This document shows positions 44,421-56,445 of a stretch of DNA of 64,000 nucleotides, piece after piece. Under the pieces are notes generated by a model, which saw only the letters and a program-made list of their open reading frames with translations, did no database searches and was not told the DNA's origin. Location of the stretch: contig QVOM02000023.1 in the NCBI GenBank assembly GCA_003586115.2, positions 5,141,211 through 5,205,210 of the forward strand. Direction: 5' to 3'. Position 1 is the first letter of the stretch; each line of letters opens with the position of its first letter. The translations under genes were made by a program, and so were the position numbers. The DNA comes from Salvator merianae (taxonomy: Eukaryota; Chordata; Lepidosauria; Squamata; Teiidae).

Positions 44421-46414
44421 CTCCATTCCTTATAGGATGGAGAAGGTCCTTGAAAAGAGTATTGAAGCTTGCAGGAGGTATGTGATAATGGTGAGGCTAA
44501 AAGTGTGGGCATGTGAGCCTTTCTAGTTTGTGGCGAGGATATATCTTATGTTTTCTGCTTTTTAATGCATTTGACTGAATGCAATGTGCTTTCCAGAGTA
44601 CATTAAGATGTTCTTTTTAGGACTCTAAGGTCTCTATGCTCCAGACTGAATAGTTTTCAGGCCTTGTCACTTTCTGAGCGACCAAATATCTTCCCTCCCT
44701 GTGAACTCTCCCTACCTTATCTATTTGCTGAAATCAAAAGTTGTTTTTTTTCTTTTTAATCACTCTTTACTATGATCAAATAGACACCAAAGAGTTTGTT
44801 AATGCTGTATTGTCGTAGTCTATCTTATGGTTCTTTTCTCTTTCTCTCCGGGCCTTTCTGCACTTAATTTGCCATGTTCTGGGTCAGTGAGTTTGAATCA
44901 TCCAAGCTCCTCTGATACAGTCTTGCTGTTCCAACCCAGTTCCTGCACCAGCCTCAAAGGTCTCAGAACTTCTGAGTTGGTCACACAGTGTCAAATATCT
45001 TGTCCACACTTATTTGAATCATACTGGCAAGGCCGAGAGGGAAACTACGGTGCCTGGGCAGCTCATGGTTTCTGTACCTTTCTAAGCAGGCTTTTTCCAC
45101 TGCCCTTCAAGACAAGTGAGTGCCAATATATCTCCTTAAAATAAATCTGACCTTCAGATAAGCCTTTTCTCCTTATGGTATCTAAGACAGCATCCTTCAA
45201 CCCAGTGGGCTTGGCTTCTGTTGACAGTAACATCCTTCTGAATTGCCTCGGCTGTCCTGCCACAACTAACAAATAGCGAGGTCACCCTTTGAACTTGAGC
45301 ACAATCTGTTTTCAAGAAATGCTAATCTATAACATCTCTAAACTTATTCAGTCACAGTGCTGAAGCTGCAGTCCTTTAGCTCAATAACCTTTTCTCCCTC
45401 ATTCATTTTTGCCAGAGGGGTTGTCTTCTTTTGTTTCCCCTTCTTTTTTTGTATGTGTGAGTGTGCACACACATGCTCGAATGCCAAATACACTTCGCTG
45501 TTATGCTGTCGTTGTTGCTGGAGTTGCTGAGACGTACAGACTTCAGCAGAGATGAAAGCAGCAGCAGCCAACAGGGATATATTCTTAGGCGGTGTAAACG
45601 GTGTCACTCTGTTAATCATTCAGAGCCTCAGGTGGAACTCTGCCAAGTGGAGAACTTGTGGAGACTTTTCAAAGGATGGTGGAGCATCATCTACCTGAGA
45701 AATAAGAAAACTCCTCCTCCACCCCCTCAGCTAAGATAGATGGAAGGAAAAGAATCGGCTCTCACGGAAACAAATTTAGGAAACCAAGGACTTGAAATGT
45801 TCCTCCTGGGTGAGTTTCAGGAAGCCTGATTCACCTGAAAATCTGTTCTGACCTTCACTGTCATTCTGTCATCTCTGCTTTCAAAACCTCATGACTTGAC
45901 CTCATGACTTGTGTGGGACCACTCTTAAAAATAATTCAGAGAGAAAAAAAAACTCCCACGTAATCTTGGTACATACCGTCATAGTGGAGAACTGCAAAAC
46001 AAACAAACAAAATAAAAAATCTGGCTTACTGTAGGCCTCAATCCAAAGTCCTCATTATTTTTCTACACACATCAATAGCCTAGCTTGATATACCATTGCA
46101 AGCTCTGCATAACAAGGAACAGTTAGTTAATACTGTTTTCTCAGTATCAGAGATGCAGAATAGATCAAGATTGATACGTCAATATCGAGGACTTTTTCCT
46201 AACTGTGTTACTTCCAATCCTCATTCTCATGCTTTTACCAAAACCTTATTGGCTTGTACTTTCCATCTTTAAAATTATTCACTCAAAGTACCACAAAACT
46301 AGAATAACAGCAACAATAATGATAATGCAGAAATGCTTCAAGGTAGAGGAGAGAATTAAAATTAGTTCAGCACAAATCAAAATGAACCTCATTGAGTTTG
46401 GGCTGATCTACAGT
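44421..46414. other. No gene; possible family A relic at 44,850-45,122
   Basis: GGGCCTTTCTGCACTTAATT at 44,850 is a family A left end, and ACAAGTGAGTGCC at about 45,110 may be a truncated right end. Elsewhere unique sequence; a 92-codon plus frame (45,461-45,739) has no motif. Confidence 0.45.
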
Positions 46415-46640
46415 ATTTATAATCTATTTATTACTTACATTTTTATCCCGCCCTATACCCGAAGGTCTCAGGGCAGGTTACAACATTCAAAACCCATATA
46501 AAATGAACATATTTGAGCAATGACAGTGTCTGAAAATGGGGAGGAAAAGCTGTTTCCTCATTTAGCCAAAGGCCAGGACAAAGAGGTGTGTCTTCACTGC
46601 TTTCCTAAACATATAAAATGAAGGTGCATGATGCACCTCA
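46415..46640 (-). mobile_element. LINE-type 3' tail family
   Basis: TCTATTTATTACTTACATTT, TTATCCCGCCCTATACCC, GGTCTCAGGGCAGGTTACAA, then diverged sequence with AGAGGTGTGTCTTCACTGC. A family B-like scrap follows at 46,640-46,730. Confidence 0.6.
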
Positions 46641-46779
46641 GGGTCAAACCAGGTATAACCAGGTCTAACAAGCTTGGCCTGGTTTAGATTGAACTTTGAG
46701 CAGTTTGTGAACTGTTTGATTGTTAAAAAGGAAAAAGAAGATCAGAAGGCCCCTGGTTAGGATTATGAGTAGTCTTTGA

Positions 46780-47136
46780 CATTGAGGACTACTAGTATTC
46801 CAGCTCATCCCGGTCTGGATCACAAAGGTGTGCAGAAGGTACACCTCCATTTTCCAGAATATTGGGGGACCCATTTCAGCAGTGCACCAAGGTGTGCTTC
46901 CAGAATAGGTCCCCCAAGGGGCTCTGTGGCTAGGAACTTTCAGTCCTAGGTCTTGAACACCTCAGAGGCTGGTCCCAAAGAGCCTGTGAGTTTTGGGTCC
47001 AGCATGGAGGTTGGTCTTGAGAAGTGTCAACATGCAGATGGTGCTGCTGCAGACCATGCATGTCATGTTCAAGTCCAGTGGGCCTCAATGGTCCAGACTG
47101 GGACAGATCGCAGCCAGGAAGTGCAGAAAGGGTCAA
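46780..47136. mobile_element. Family A long MITE, 5' part missing
   Basis: Contains ACCCATTTCAGCAGTGCACC, GGGGCTCTGTGGCTAGGAAC, TGGTCCCAAAG and the right end GGAAGTGCAGAAAGGGTC. The left terminus was not found. Confidence 0.65.
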
Positions 47137-47296
47137 ACACTCAATAGAGAAAATATCCACTATCCAAGAAATGTGGTGGCTAGAAGATATGAAATGGTAT
47201 GCTGGACTGTACCCAAGGGCCATACTGTATATTGCTATATGTTATATATACATTATATTTTTGTTATACAACTTTAATATTCTTAAGGTTAAAGTT

Positions 47297-48115
47297 ATAT
47301 TAGCTTGGAACATTATCTTGGAAGGTTCGTACTGAATATATTAAAGCAGTTTTGTGAAGATGATAGTGTAATAGTAAAAGTTTATTACTCGAAAGGTGGC
47401 TGCCTTATGGTAAACCTGTTTTGAGAGACAATTACTCTCCAGTGTTTATCTGGGGCAGAAACTTGATATAGCGTGAGTCCCTTTCCCAAATGAGTTCTGT
47501 AAAATGTTAATGGTTGTTCTGAAAGAGCTCAAATTCCAAAGCAAGCATGTAGGGGGAGGTGAAGGAGGAAGAGGAGGAAATTAGTGAGGAGGAGGAGGAG
47601 GAGGGGGCACAGAGACCTCTTGGGAGTTGAATCCAGCACTATGCCAAGGGAGTCTGTACTGTGTCTGACATCCCATAAAATGGGGGAAATGCCAGTATAC
47701 ATTTAAGAGCCAAATTTCCCCTGTGCTGCATGGTGGCAGCCCCAGTGTCTACTGGCATCATTAGAAGCTAGTATCTTTAATGCAGATAATGAAAAAAAAA
47801 AGTTTCTAGAGCTTTTGTTTAATGAAGGGACCAAAGGCTTGCTTGCTTTGGAATTTGAACTCTTTCAGAATAACCATTAATATTTTATAGAACTCATTTT
47901 AAACAGATTTCTGGGATTAGGGGAAGGAACCCATATTATATCAAGTCTCTTCCCCAAATAAATGCTGGAGAGTAATTTTCTCTTTAACAGGTTTGCCATA
48001 AGGTCTACCAGGCAGCCACCTTTGGAGTAATAAAATTTTACTATTACGCTATCATCTCCACGGAAGTGCTTTAATATATTCAGCATGAACCTTCTAAGAT
48101 CATGCTCCAAGATCA
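47297..48115. repeat. Long inverted repeat, arms about 250 bp
   Basis: Left arm about 47,297-47,548; right arm about 47,832-48,115, inverted. Shared blocks include GATGATAG(T/C)GTAATAGTAAAA, AGGTGGCTGCCT, ATTACTCTCCAG and AAATTCCAAAGCAAGC. Estimated identity is about 85% by eye, with indels. The 283-bp spacer has a GGA tract and is not self-inverse. A 79-codon minus frame in the right arm has no family I can name. It may be a fold-back transposon or an inverted duplication. Confidence 0.8.
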
Positions 48116-48715
48116 TTTTTCACTTCACATGGCACCTTGCTTGCATTGTTCTACGGAAACATGTCTGATGGAACTTCTGAATGTTTTAGGTTTCCTTCCA
48201 AAGCTATTATTGTCATTTTTGCAACTGTTAAATGCCAATGGTTCATTTTCAGTCCAGTTGTGGTTTGCAAAAGACTTACGATGTCATTGTAAAGAGCTTC
48301 AATTTCCTTGCACCAAGAAAAGGTGGATGCAAGAAATTATAGAGTTAATATAGAGGCTGAACAATACCAGTTGGAGACTCCATCCTTTGCTGGAATGTCA
48401 TTGGTTAGTTCTGCAAAGTATGTTCTCATTCATGCTGCTGCTCAAATATAATGACACAAAGTGTAGCTGATGCTTATCTAAGGCAGTGTGGTTCCTAATC
48501 CTTTTTGTCCATCCACTGAATCACAAGCATTTACAGGTTGTTCAAATGCCACATGAAAAGCTTTCCTAAAACCAATCATTCATGGTGAATGATCTAGTTT
48601 GAATCTATCCAGTATTCTAATTTCTGCAATAGGGTCTGGGTACACTGCTTGTTTGATATATCCACAAGGTTTATTAGTTGATAACTGGTGCTTCTCCTTG
48701 TGCTCCAGATTTTCA

Positions 48716-48717
<2 letters not shown>
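48116..48717. other. No gene seen
   Basis: Unique AT-rich sequence without motifs. Confidence 0.55.

Positions 48718-48764
<47 letters not shown>
48718..48764. repeat. (TA)n microsatellite
   Basis: Twenty-three uninterrupted TA units. Confidence 0.97.
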
Positions 48765-48767
<3 letters not shown>

Positions 48768-49099
48768 ACTACGATGTTTAGTCTTCCATGTTCTGAACAC
48801 ACTCTTATCAATCTAATGAAGTAAACAGTTTTGCTAGCTTGATGGTGGTAGTGGTGGTAAGGAAATTAGCATAGCCTTTAGATACTTTTGCTAGCATCAG
48901 CTTTTTCCTTATACTTTTCTTAAACACTAACCAACGTCCTCACTCCAGTCCCTGTTTTGCAGATGTAAGGGATTGGGAAGAATTACATTAATCTGGGTTC
49001 TGAACTATAGGGCCTTTCTGCACTGTGTGAGCTATTTCAGCTCACATAACATGATACAGTAAGTATGGGCTGCCCTGGAGCAGTCCATTTGGTACTGAA
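48765..49099. other. No gene; isolated family A left end at 49,010
   Basis: GGGCCTTTCTGCACTGTGTG at 49,010 with a small palindrome GAGCTATTTCAGCTC after it; no right end found before the family B element at 49,100. Confidence 0.45.
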
Positions 49100-49985
49100 T
49101 AGAGATATACATGAAAAATTAAAAGTGTCTTGGTTCAGATCAAACCAACCCACGTGGTGTTTGCTTCATACTTGAACTGGATAGAACACGCTTGACCTGT
49201 TTCTAGTTTGAACCTCAAAGAGGTTCAAACCTCATTTGTAGTAGTTTTTGGGCTGTTGTGCCATGCTCCCTAGTTCTTCTGAGAACCTGAGCTTTTGGAC
49301 ATAGCTACAATGTCTATCTTCAGAGAGTCTGACTTCTGGAAGAGTCGAAACAACTGATGGTGTGCTGGATCTTGTCACTCTTCTTATAGATGTCTCTCGG
49401 ATGTTTACTTCTTGTTGGCAGCTAATCTTAGGAAATGAGGTGTTGGTCTTTTACCAGTTGCAATCTGTAACCATTGTCTTTGTAGGAGTAGGTGTTTGTA
49501 GTGGTTCAAACCTGTTCATTTAAAAAAAAGAAAGAAAATCAGTGTGAAAAGTTTTTTTATTTTTTTATTTTTTTTTATGGTAATTGCTGCCAAACATGAA
49601 TGAGTTCAGATAGACTTACCACCATGTTTGCTATCAGGAAGGTTTGTTTGGAAAGAAGCTCTGTAAAGTTTACTGGCTGCTTAAAATAGTTTGTGTTCAA
49701 AGCTGTTAGCATCAAACTTAATATCTGGGTGTTCAGATAGCAGGAAATTCAACTGAACCAAATCAATCCCCCACTCATGAATATGAACAATTTGATCAAA
49801 TAGTTAATATTCATTGTGTTTATGCTGTTGAAAGGGGCTTTTTCAATGGAAAATTGATATTTTTTGTTTTCAAACGAATGCAAAATTGAATGTGAGCTAC
49901 CATTTGTTCAGTTAAATGGGTCCCCATCAAGCTGACCGATTGGGTGGTAAATCCAACACGTGATTTTCATTTGTGTACATCTCTA
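49100..49985. mobile_element. Family B MITE sequence split by a retroelement-like insert
   Basis: Left end TAGAGATATACATGAAAA, then CAGATCAAACC and GGTTCAAACCT. After the insert (49,233-49,502) similar sequence resumes. A right end TTTGTGTACATCTCTA stands at about 49,970-49,985, but flanking octamers do not match, so two damaged copies may be present. Confidence 0.55.
49233..49502. mobile_element. Insert flanked by an 11-bp duplication, related to 25,733-25,850
   Basis: GGTTCAAACCT stands at 49,222-49,232 and at 49,503-49,513. The 270-bp insert carries the GGGCTGTTGTGCCATGCTCC, GAACCTGAGCTTTTGGACAT and CTATCTTCAGAGAGTCTGAC blocks. An 11-bp duplication suits target-primed retrotransposition; note that GGTTCAAACC is itself palindromic and common in family B. 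Confidence 0.6.
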
Positions 49986-50021
49986 TCCCAAACATTCCTT
50001 CTGCAATGTTTCAAACCTGTT

Positions 50022-50396
50022 TAGAGATGTGAACAAACTAAAGGTTCAGAGTTTGGTTTGAATTAAACTAAACCATGGTGAGTTCAGTTTGATCTAGAAT
50101 AGGGCCAAAGAGGCTAAGCCCAGGTGGAATCAACCTTGAACAGTTTGCAAACTGATTTGTAAAAAGCAAGAACGCATTAAAAACATTTCTAAAATGTTAT
50201 TTAAAGTGCAAAGTAGGGTGAATTTCCAATGGTTCAAATTAAAGCACTTTCAACCTGGTTCAAACGAACACCCCCCATTCAGTTTGAATTGAATCAGACC
50301 CTTTTAAACAGGGGTGGTTTGGTTTGGGTCAAACTGAGTCAAATTGCTTGGCTCAGTTCAAACCAGGTGAATTCAAACTGAATTTGTACATTTCTA
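50022..50396. mobile_element. Family B MITE (375 bp)
   Basis: Begins TAGAGATGTGAACAAACT and ends GAATTTGTACATTTCTA. Flanks AACCTGTT and AATTTATT agree at 5 of 8 positions, all three differences being transitions. Rich in GGTTCAAA/TTTGAACC pairs. Confidence 0.7.
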
Positions 50397-51529
50397 AATT
50401 TATTGTTAGTAGGAAAGACTGATACTTTGGATTCCAGTTCTTTATTTATTAGGAATATACCCATTTTTTGTTGCTTGCCAGCTTTAGCTCCAATCTGCTC
50501 CAAGGATCCTCAGTGTCTTTTCTTGCTACTCATATTCCTGGAAGGATCAGAATAATACAATTGTTTTGGACCACCCCCCCCCAAAAAAAGGGGGGAGACA
50601 AAAGTTGTTTTGAAGTATTCTGAAAGCTAGAAAAATTAAAATATGTAATTCATGGTAGCTTGGGATGGAAGCACAAAGAAAAGGCCCTGTATTATTTCTG
50701 ACTCTATTCTATTTTTAATATATTTTTATGTATTTTATAGTTGTGCTGGTCATGGACCATGAATAAACAATCATCATCACTTGTGGGAAGAACTGGTGGA
50801 GTCTTACAGTTGCCATTCTTAATTTAGGTCGCACGGCCCTCTGAGGAACTGAAAGCAATAAAACTGTCAGTTCTGGAGACATCTATCCATAAAGAGAAGA
50901 TGCTGCAAAATAGGACCTTTTTTTGTGGGAGGGAGGATGCTGAAAAAACGTACCAAGAACCCAGAAACTGATTTGGTTTTTGCTCGATTAACACAGTTCT
51001 GGAAAGAAGATATATCATGCACATCTGTAACAAAAAACAAAAACAAAAAAACCCACCCTCCTCAAAAGGATGATTGCGGTTTTCTTCACTCTTGCCTCCA
51101 TGAGGAACGGAAGACGAAAATCTGGGCAGATGTTAGTGATGAATGGATTTGATAATCAAGTCCCCAATGGCACCCATCTAGGGTTGTCAGTGTCAGAAGT
51201 GGATGTCACTTGAGTTTATTTAACTGAGCACAGAGAAATATTGTGTAGCCTTGAGACAGAGAGGTCACCCACCTTTATTCAGCTTGGGAGCTCATGGGTA
51301 TGATGGCAAATGAGAGAGATCATTTATTTCAGAACAGAAGAATCTCCCCTGCAACAAATATTCTCCTTCCTTCTCCAAATCAAAGGCGTAATTTGTGCCA
51401 CTCTCCAAGGAAGATATGCAATTTATTTACTGCTTCTCTTTTTCACTTCGCTACTGTGCTGTTGCATGGCGCTAGCAGAAACAAGAGCCATACCAATGGG
51501 ATGGATGAAGACTGGTTCCGGAATGCATA
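50397..51529. other. No gene seen
   Basis: Includes a C10-A7-G6 run at about 50,573-50,595 that could form a short hairpin. No coding motif. Confidence 0.55.
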
Positions 51530-51780
51530 GAAGAGGTGCTGTGATCCACTGCTAAAGAGGGTGCCTCTTTATCGCCATTAGTGAATGCGCAGGCATCATT
51601 TCCAGAGGCTGATCAGGACACCTCCATTCAGGGTGCAAAATTGCATCCCTCAAACATGGTGCCTCTGACAGTGATTAGGCCCAGAAATCACTATCACTGT
51701 GCAGTGCCTACTGCTGCTCCAAATGGATATATGGTGGCAGCAAGCACCTTAACAGGCACCTCCTAAGGTAAGTGGAGATA
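51530..51780 (+). repeat. Second copy of the 16.3-kb repeat
   Basis: Same block order as 16,320-16,560 (GGTGCCTCTTTATCGCCATT, AGGCATCATTTCCAGAGG, CTGCTGCTCCAAATGGATAT). Confidence 0.55.
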
Positions 51781-51797
51781 GACAAAATCTCTACTCA

Positions 51798-52290
51798 GGA
51801 CTTTCCTGCACTCACTGTTAACCAGGAATAAGAGTCCATGTAGGGAACTTCTAGGTCTCATTGATCCACATTTTAGTGCAGATCTATAAGGCTCCACCTC
51901 CACAGGTACGTTTTGTTTGCATTAGACAGATCATAATCCTAATCAGGGAGGCCCTGATCAGATTACTATTAGATTTGATTAAACAACCCTACTGGCAGAG
52001 CAGAGAGGAGCTTGGTTCAGAACACAGAGGCACGCAGAAGGTACTCCTCCATTGTTTGCAACTAGTGGGGAATGCATTTTGGTGGTGTGCCAAAGCATAT
52101 CACTGAACTGTATCCCTTGAAAGTTCAGAGGCTAGGAACTTTAATTCCTAATTTTCAGAGCATTCAGGGGCTGGTCTCAAAACCTGCACATGCTTCAAGA
52201 CTGGGACATGTCTGGTCTGGTCATGTCTTTTTGTGGTTGAAGCCAACAGGCCTGGCTGTTCCAGGCCCACTGATTCTGACCATAGTTTCC
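51798..52290. mobile_element. Family A long MITE, right end decayed
   Basis: Begins GGACTTTCCTGCACTCACTG, with interior blocks GGGAGGCCCTGATCAGATTA, GTGGGGAATGCATTTTGGTG and TCAGAGGCTAGGAACTTTAA. The right GTGCAGAAAGGCCC end is not found. Confidence 0.7.
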
Positions 52291-53437
52291 TTCAGTTTTC
52301 TCACAACCTGGACCTTGGTTGGATTTCGGTCCCTCTAACAGACGTCCAAGAAGCCGTTGGATCAGATGACTCAGAGGAGTAAAGTACAATCAAATGTCGT
52401 CTTCATCTCAATTACTCCCCAGCCCAACATAATCAGGGTCATCGGAGCTATTGAACTATCTCACCACAGCAAGGTGGTAATGACCAAAGCGAACGAAGAG
52501 GGGAAAGTGCCTTCGTGCACACCCCTACAGGCACCCCGTGTGTTTCTAGTTACAATGGAGAATTTAGGAGCTCCAAAGTCCATCCTGCTCAGACAGAAGG
52601 CTGAGTAAAAGGTAGAGGAAAAGTCACTTGGAGAAAGCTATTTTGACAATGAATCTGGAAGGTATATCTGATGCGTTTTGTTCCAAAAGCCCAGTTAGAA
52701 GCCTGGCCTAGATCAAATCTGCTCTGAACATGTTCTTCCTCCATCCTTACCTTAGTAATTAGATAATCATCTTTTTAAAAAAGAAAGAAAAAAAAAAAAA
52801 GCAAAGCAAAGCTGCTGTCTAACCTTGACATGAACGAGGATGAATATAAGAGTCCAAAACATGGCTAAGTGCCCGCCTCACTTATAATAGACTGACTGAT
52901 GGAACAGTAAGAGAGTTAGGAAAATGCCATTGGTATGTGATTTACTGCTTTATAATGGTTTCTTTCCCTCTGAAATACTCTTAATTTAATAGACAAACAA
53001 CCTATGATGAAGGCTTACCAGAGGCATGGCTGATGAGATAAGCATCAAGAGATTGAAGACCTGCTGGGAAAGTCTATAATTCTCTTATTGAAATCCCAAA
53101 ATGTTTCTCTAAAATTGGATGTTGCTAAGGAGAGTAGCACAGGGAGGCTACACTTTAAAAGCAGCAGTGGAGGCAAATACAATGCTACAGCATCAGGACA
53201 TCATTAGTTAGGGGACGTGATACAGCATCATTCTTCCACTTTTTATTTCCTTATAAATTCTTTAGATTGCCAAAGGAAGTGCTTGATAAGTGCATCTATA
53301 AATTGAAGCTTTGCAATGATTTCTAAATAAAGGTTTTAAAAGATGGTAGGGATCAGGCTAGATAAATATGTATCTTTCAAATTTAATGCTTCTCTGTTTT
53401 CTCCGTTCTTGAAATCTCCGGCCTACATTGGCTTGCC
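52291..53437. other. No gene seen
   Basis: An 83-codon plus frame (52,357-52,608) has no motif that I recognise. An A run lies at about 52,783-52,800. Confidence 0.5.
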
Positions 53438-53640
53438 ATAGAGATGTGCCAAACTGATTTGGGTTTGAACTGGTTCAAATCAATCAGGAGTGCTCAAAAA
53501 GTTTGAGTCTGAACCAGACACCCTGTCTATTCAAAAACAGAGTTTAAATTTGAACCAAAGGGATGATCTAATGAATCTGGGGAACACATCCTGTTTGATT
53601 GAGGTTCAAAGGTGTTCAAGATGTCTGGAAACATAGATAT
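53438..53640. mobile_element. Family B fragment, left end only
   Basis: Begins TAGAGATGTGCCAAACTG, then GGGTTTGAACTGGTTCAAAT. Right terminus lost. Confidence 0.6.
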
Positions 53641-54627
53641 CCAAATGTCCAGGTTTCTGAATGCTCATGAAGATCAAGTGATGAAATAGCACGCTTTTGT
53701 CATGGGCAAGGTCTTATACCATACCCACTTTACAGAACTGGTCATGTGTAACATGAATACAGGAATCTGGGCTGAATGGTGCTAGAGACCATTTTCAGTG
53801 ATAGATTTTTTTTTTTTTCCTGAGGCCAGAATCCATATTGTTCCTAGAGGACATGTGAGCACAATCACCCCCTACTTGACCCACTGACTCAAGTCTTCAA
53901 CATTGTTTCCTGCTGAAAACCTCTTATATTAAAATTGTTTACGCCATAAGTTGACTTAATCCCATTAGCTCACAACAGGAAGACCAGGTTAATACAGGAC
54001 AGTGATCTTGCTTTCAGGGCTTGTGAGCTGCAAGAATATGCTAATGTGGATACTCAAACTGATAGCTGATTTATCAGTTGTTATCAACTGTTATCACCGC
54101 AGCTGTTTACCTGATCTGAAAAATCTGAATGTTTAGGAATCTTTTGTTCTTTCCAGCTGTCTGGAAGTAAAAGCAAATGTCCTTTTTTCTATTTGATGTC
54201 TTTGGTTTCCCCAAAGTGCTTAAAGTGATGAGGCATCACTCAGTCTCACCAATTGAATGACTTTGTATTATGTATGCAACCCCATAGTCCCTATCCATTG
54301 TGGCCAACTAGAAGTCATTGCCACTGCTCAGAGGTATGGCAAGGCAGAGATCACCTAAATATCTGTCTCTGCCCACAAGACCATTGCACTCACCACACAA
54401 GTTTGCATGAAGGACTGACATCACATTGGGTTCATTTTGACAGTCCCATAGCATCGTATTGCCCTCACGTGGTTCTCCATGCTGGGCTGTTCCCTTGTGG
54501 TCTGGGAGACAGCCCCCATGCTCAGATTGGCAATAGAAATGTCCCAAAGTTGGAATCCAGCATGGCTCTCCACCACCCAAATTATCCTCCACCCTGCCTG
54601 CGATCATCTCCACAAGATACTGGCAGC
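53641..54627. other. No gene seen
   Basis: Overlapping frames of 129 (plus) and 134 (minus) codons at 54,253-54,712 lie in GC-richer DNA that ends in a family A terminus, so it is probably a decayed MITE interior. Confidence 0.45.
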
Positions 54628-54704
54628 TATAGTCTGCAGTAGCATGCAGATGGCAGGTCTGTTCTGGAATGTAATCCAGAATAAGGCCCAGTGCAGAAAG
54701 GGCC
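54628..54704. mobile_element. Family A short MITE, right half
   Basis: AGTCTGCAGTAGCATGCAGA, TGGCAGGTCTGTTCTGG, ATAAGGCCCAGTGCAGAAAGG then GCC. The left half is missing. Confidence 0.7.
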
Positions 54705-55385
54705 AAGAACAACCAGTGGTCCAGTTCAGGGAAGCTGACCTTGTCAGCTGCTAAGCAATTTCTATCTCTGACCCCAACTCTATTCAGGCTTATCTCTGTA
54801 GAAGATTGAAATTTCAGCTTCCTTCACTTTCTGTCTATCTGTGTCTGTCTCACTAGATAGATCAATAGAACAATAAGTGATAAATGATGAAATCGTATGT
54901 TAAGGAAAAAAACAACAACACCAAAATTTAAAAGCAGAAAGTTCAGAAGCTGAACAGATCCTTTCCTTTTGTTCAGCTTTGCTTTTATTATAGAAAAAAG
55001 AAGCAATGAGAAGAAGCAACAGTTTTTTTTTCCTTAATAACTTAAGCATCAAATTAACCAACAACCAAATGCTGATTATTATTTCCAATTTGTTTGCAGA
55101 GATTTAATGACTGTCGTTGGGTTATGTATCTCTGACAGAGACATTGAAAAGTCTCACAAATACGTTTTTAATGATCAAATTCTATTTAATGTACACTGCT
55201 CAATCTCACATTAAGAGGAAATTACATACACGGCTTAGTGCATCATAGCTAGGCACAGACTCAAAAAAAGCTTTTTCCAACTTCCCATAATGAAGTCAGA
55301 GAAAAAATGTAGAGCATCTAGTGGACAATGGTTCCATCAAGTCTGGGACTAAGGAGCCTTTCATATGAAGAGCTTCAGAATCCCA
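54705..55385. other. No gene seen
   Basis: Unique AT-rich sequence without motifs. Confidence 0.55.
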
Positions 55386-55550
55386 AGGCCTTTCTGCACT
55401 TACCTTGTTCTTATCAGCCCTGGTAGGTCTGGACCTTGGCTGCCAGATAACCAGCCAAATTAATTATCCTAGCCAAATGAAAAGCCACCCCACCAAAAAA
55501 GTCAAGTGTGTCTGATATTTGCCTGATTTTAGCCAAAGTTAGCAGACATG

Positions 55551-55730
55551 AGCCCTTTTTGCACTTGGCCTTATTGTGGATTATATCCCAGAATAGGGAC
55601 CTGCCATCCACATGCTAGTGCAAACTATAAAAGGTCTTGCCCAGGGCCTACCACAGTCTGCATTAGCATGCAGATGGCAGGTCCCTATTCTGAGATATGA
55701 TCTGGAATAGATCCAAGTGCAGAAAGGCCC
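55551..55730. mobile_element. Family A short MITE, apparently nested in a long family A copy
   Basis: 180 bp, AGCCCTTTTTGCACTTGGCC to CCAAGTGCAGAAAGGCCC. Flanks ATG and TTG agree at 2 of 3. A long-type left end stands at 55,386 (AGGCCTTTCTGCACTTACCT) and long-type interior resumes at 55,731. Confidence 0.75.
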
Positions 55731-55990
55731 TTGGTCTGGACCAGTGAGGCCCTCTGGTCCAAACAATGACAAGATGTGCTCCAGTTCAGTGCCATCTGCA
55801 GGCTGATGCTGGTCCAAACCAGTCCCTGCGCAAGACCTAAAGTTTGCATGAGCTTTGGGGTCAGGATCCAAGGGCTCTGATGGTTAAGAATCAAAGTTCT
55901 TAGCCTCGCAGTCCCCAGGGGACACATTTCGGCAAGATGCTTTGGTACACCACCAAAATGAGTCCTCTAGTAATCTAGAAAATGGAGGCA
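55731..55990 (-). mobile_element. Family A long MITE interior, minus orientation
   Basis: TCTGGACCAGTGAGGCCCTC, ATGGTTAAGAATCAAAG, GCTTTGGTACACCACCAAAA and AATGGAGGCATGCCTTCT are inverse to the interiors at 27.7 and 51.8 kb. Confidence 0.65.
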
Positions 55991-56029
55991 TGCCTTCTAC
56001 TCCACCTCCTCTGGGACTTTGTAGTCTAG

Positions 56030-56445
56030 AAAGGAGGTAAGTGAGGGGAGCCTAATAGAAGTATATAAATAGGAGTGGAGAAACTGGATAGGTGGAAGGT
56101 TTTCTCCCTTTCCTAAGATGTTGGAACCAGAAGTCACCCAATGACAACACATAGTTAAGCTTTGGAATTTGTTCCTATGAGTTATGGTGTCAACCTCCAG
56201 CATGGATGGCTTCAGAAAAAGAATTTGGACCAATGCATGGAAGTCAGGACTGTCAACAGTCAATAACCTTGATGGCAGCAGCAGGTGGTCTGTCTCCAAA
56301 GACCAGCTGTTGATAGACTGTGAGTAGAGCAAACTGAGTGCTCATGTCATCCTAGTGGACTTCCCTGTGTAGCAGCTTGGACACTGGGAGAGCAGGCTGC
56401 TGGTCCAGAAGGCCCATGGGTCTGATCCAGTGGGACACTTCTTAT
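56030..56445 (+). mobile_element. CR1-clade LINE coding fragment and 3' end, strongly decayed
   Basis: Segments for LDRWKVFSLS-type residues (AACTGGATAGGTGGAAGG), EVTQ (GAAGTCACCCAATG) and the untranslated TGGTCCAGAAGGCCCATGG part appear in order. Frames are disrupted and the tail is degenerate (CTTCTTATATACAG). Confidence 0.6.

Noticed and set aside
47877..48116. 79-codon minus frame as an L1 ORF1 fragment
   Set aside because: A VIVKFYYSKG segment is vaguely similar, but nothing around it matches; left as unknown.
50573..50595. C-run/A-run/G-run as a terminator hairpin
   Set aside because: Homopolymer tracts in vertebrate DNA; no transcription unit nearby.
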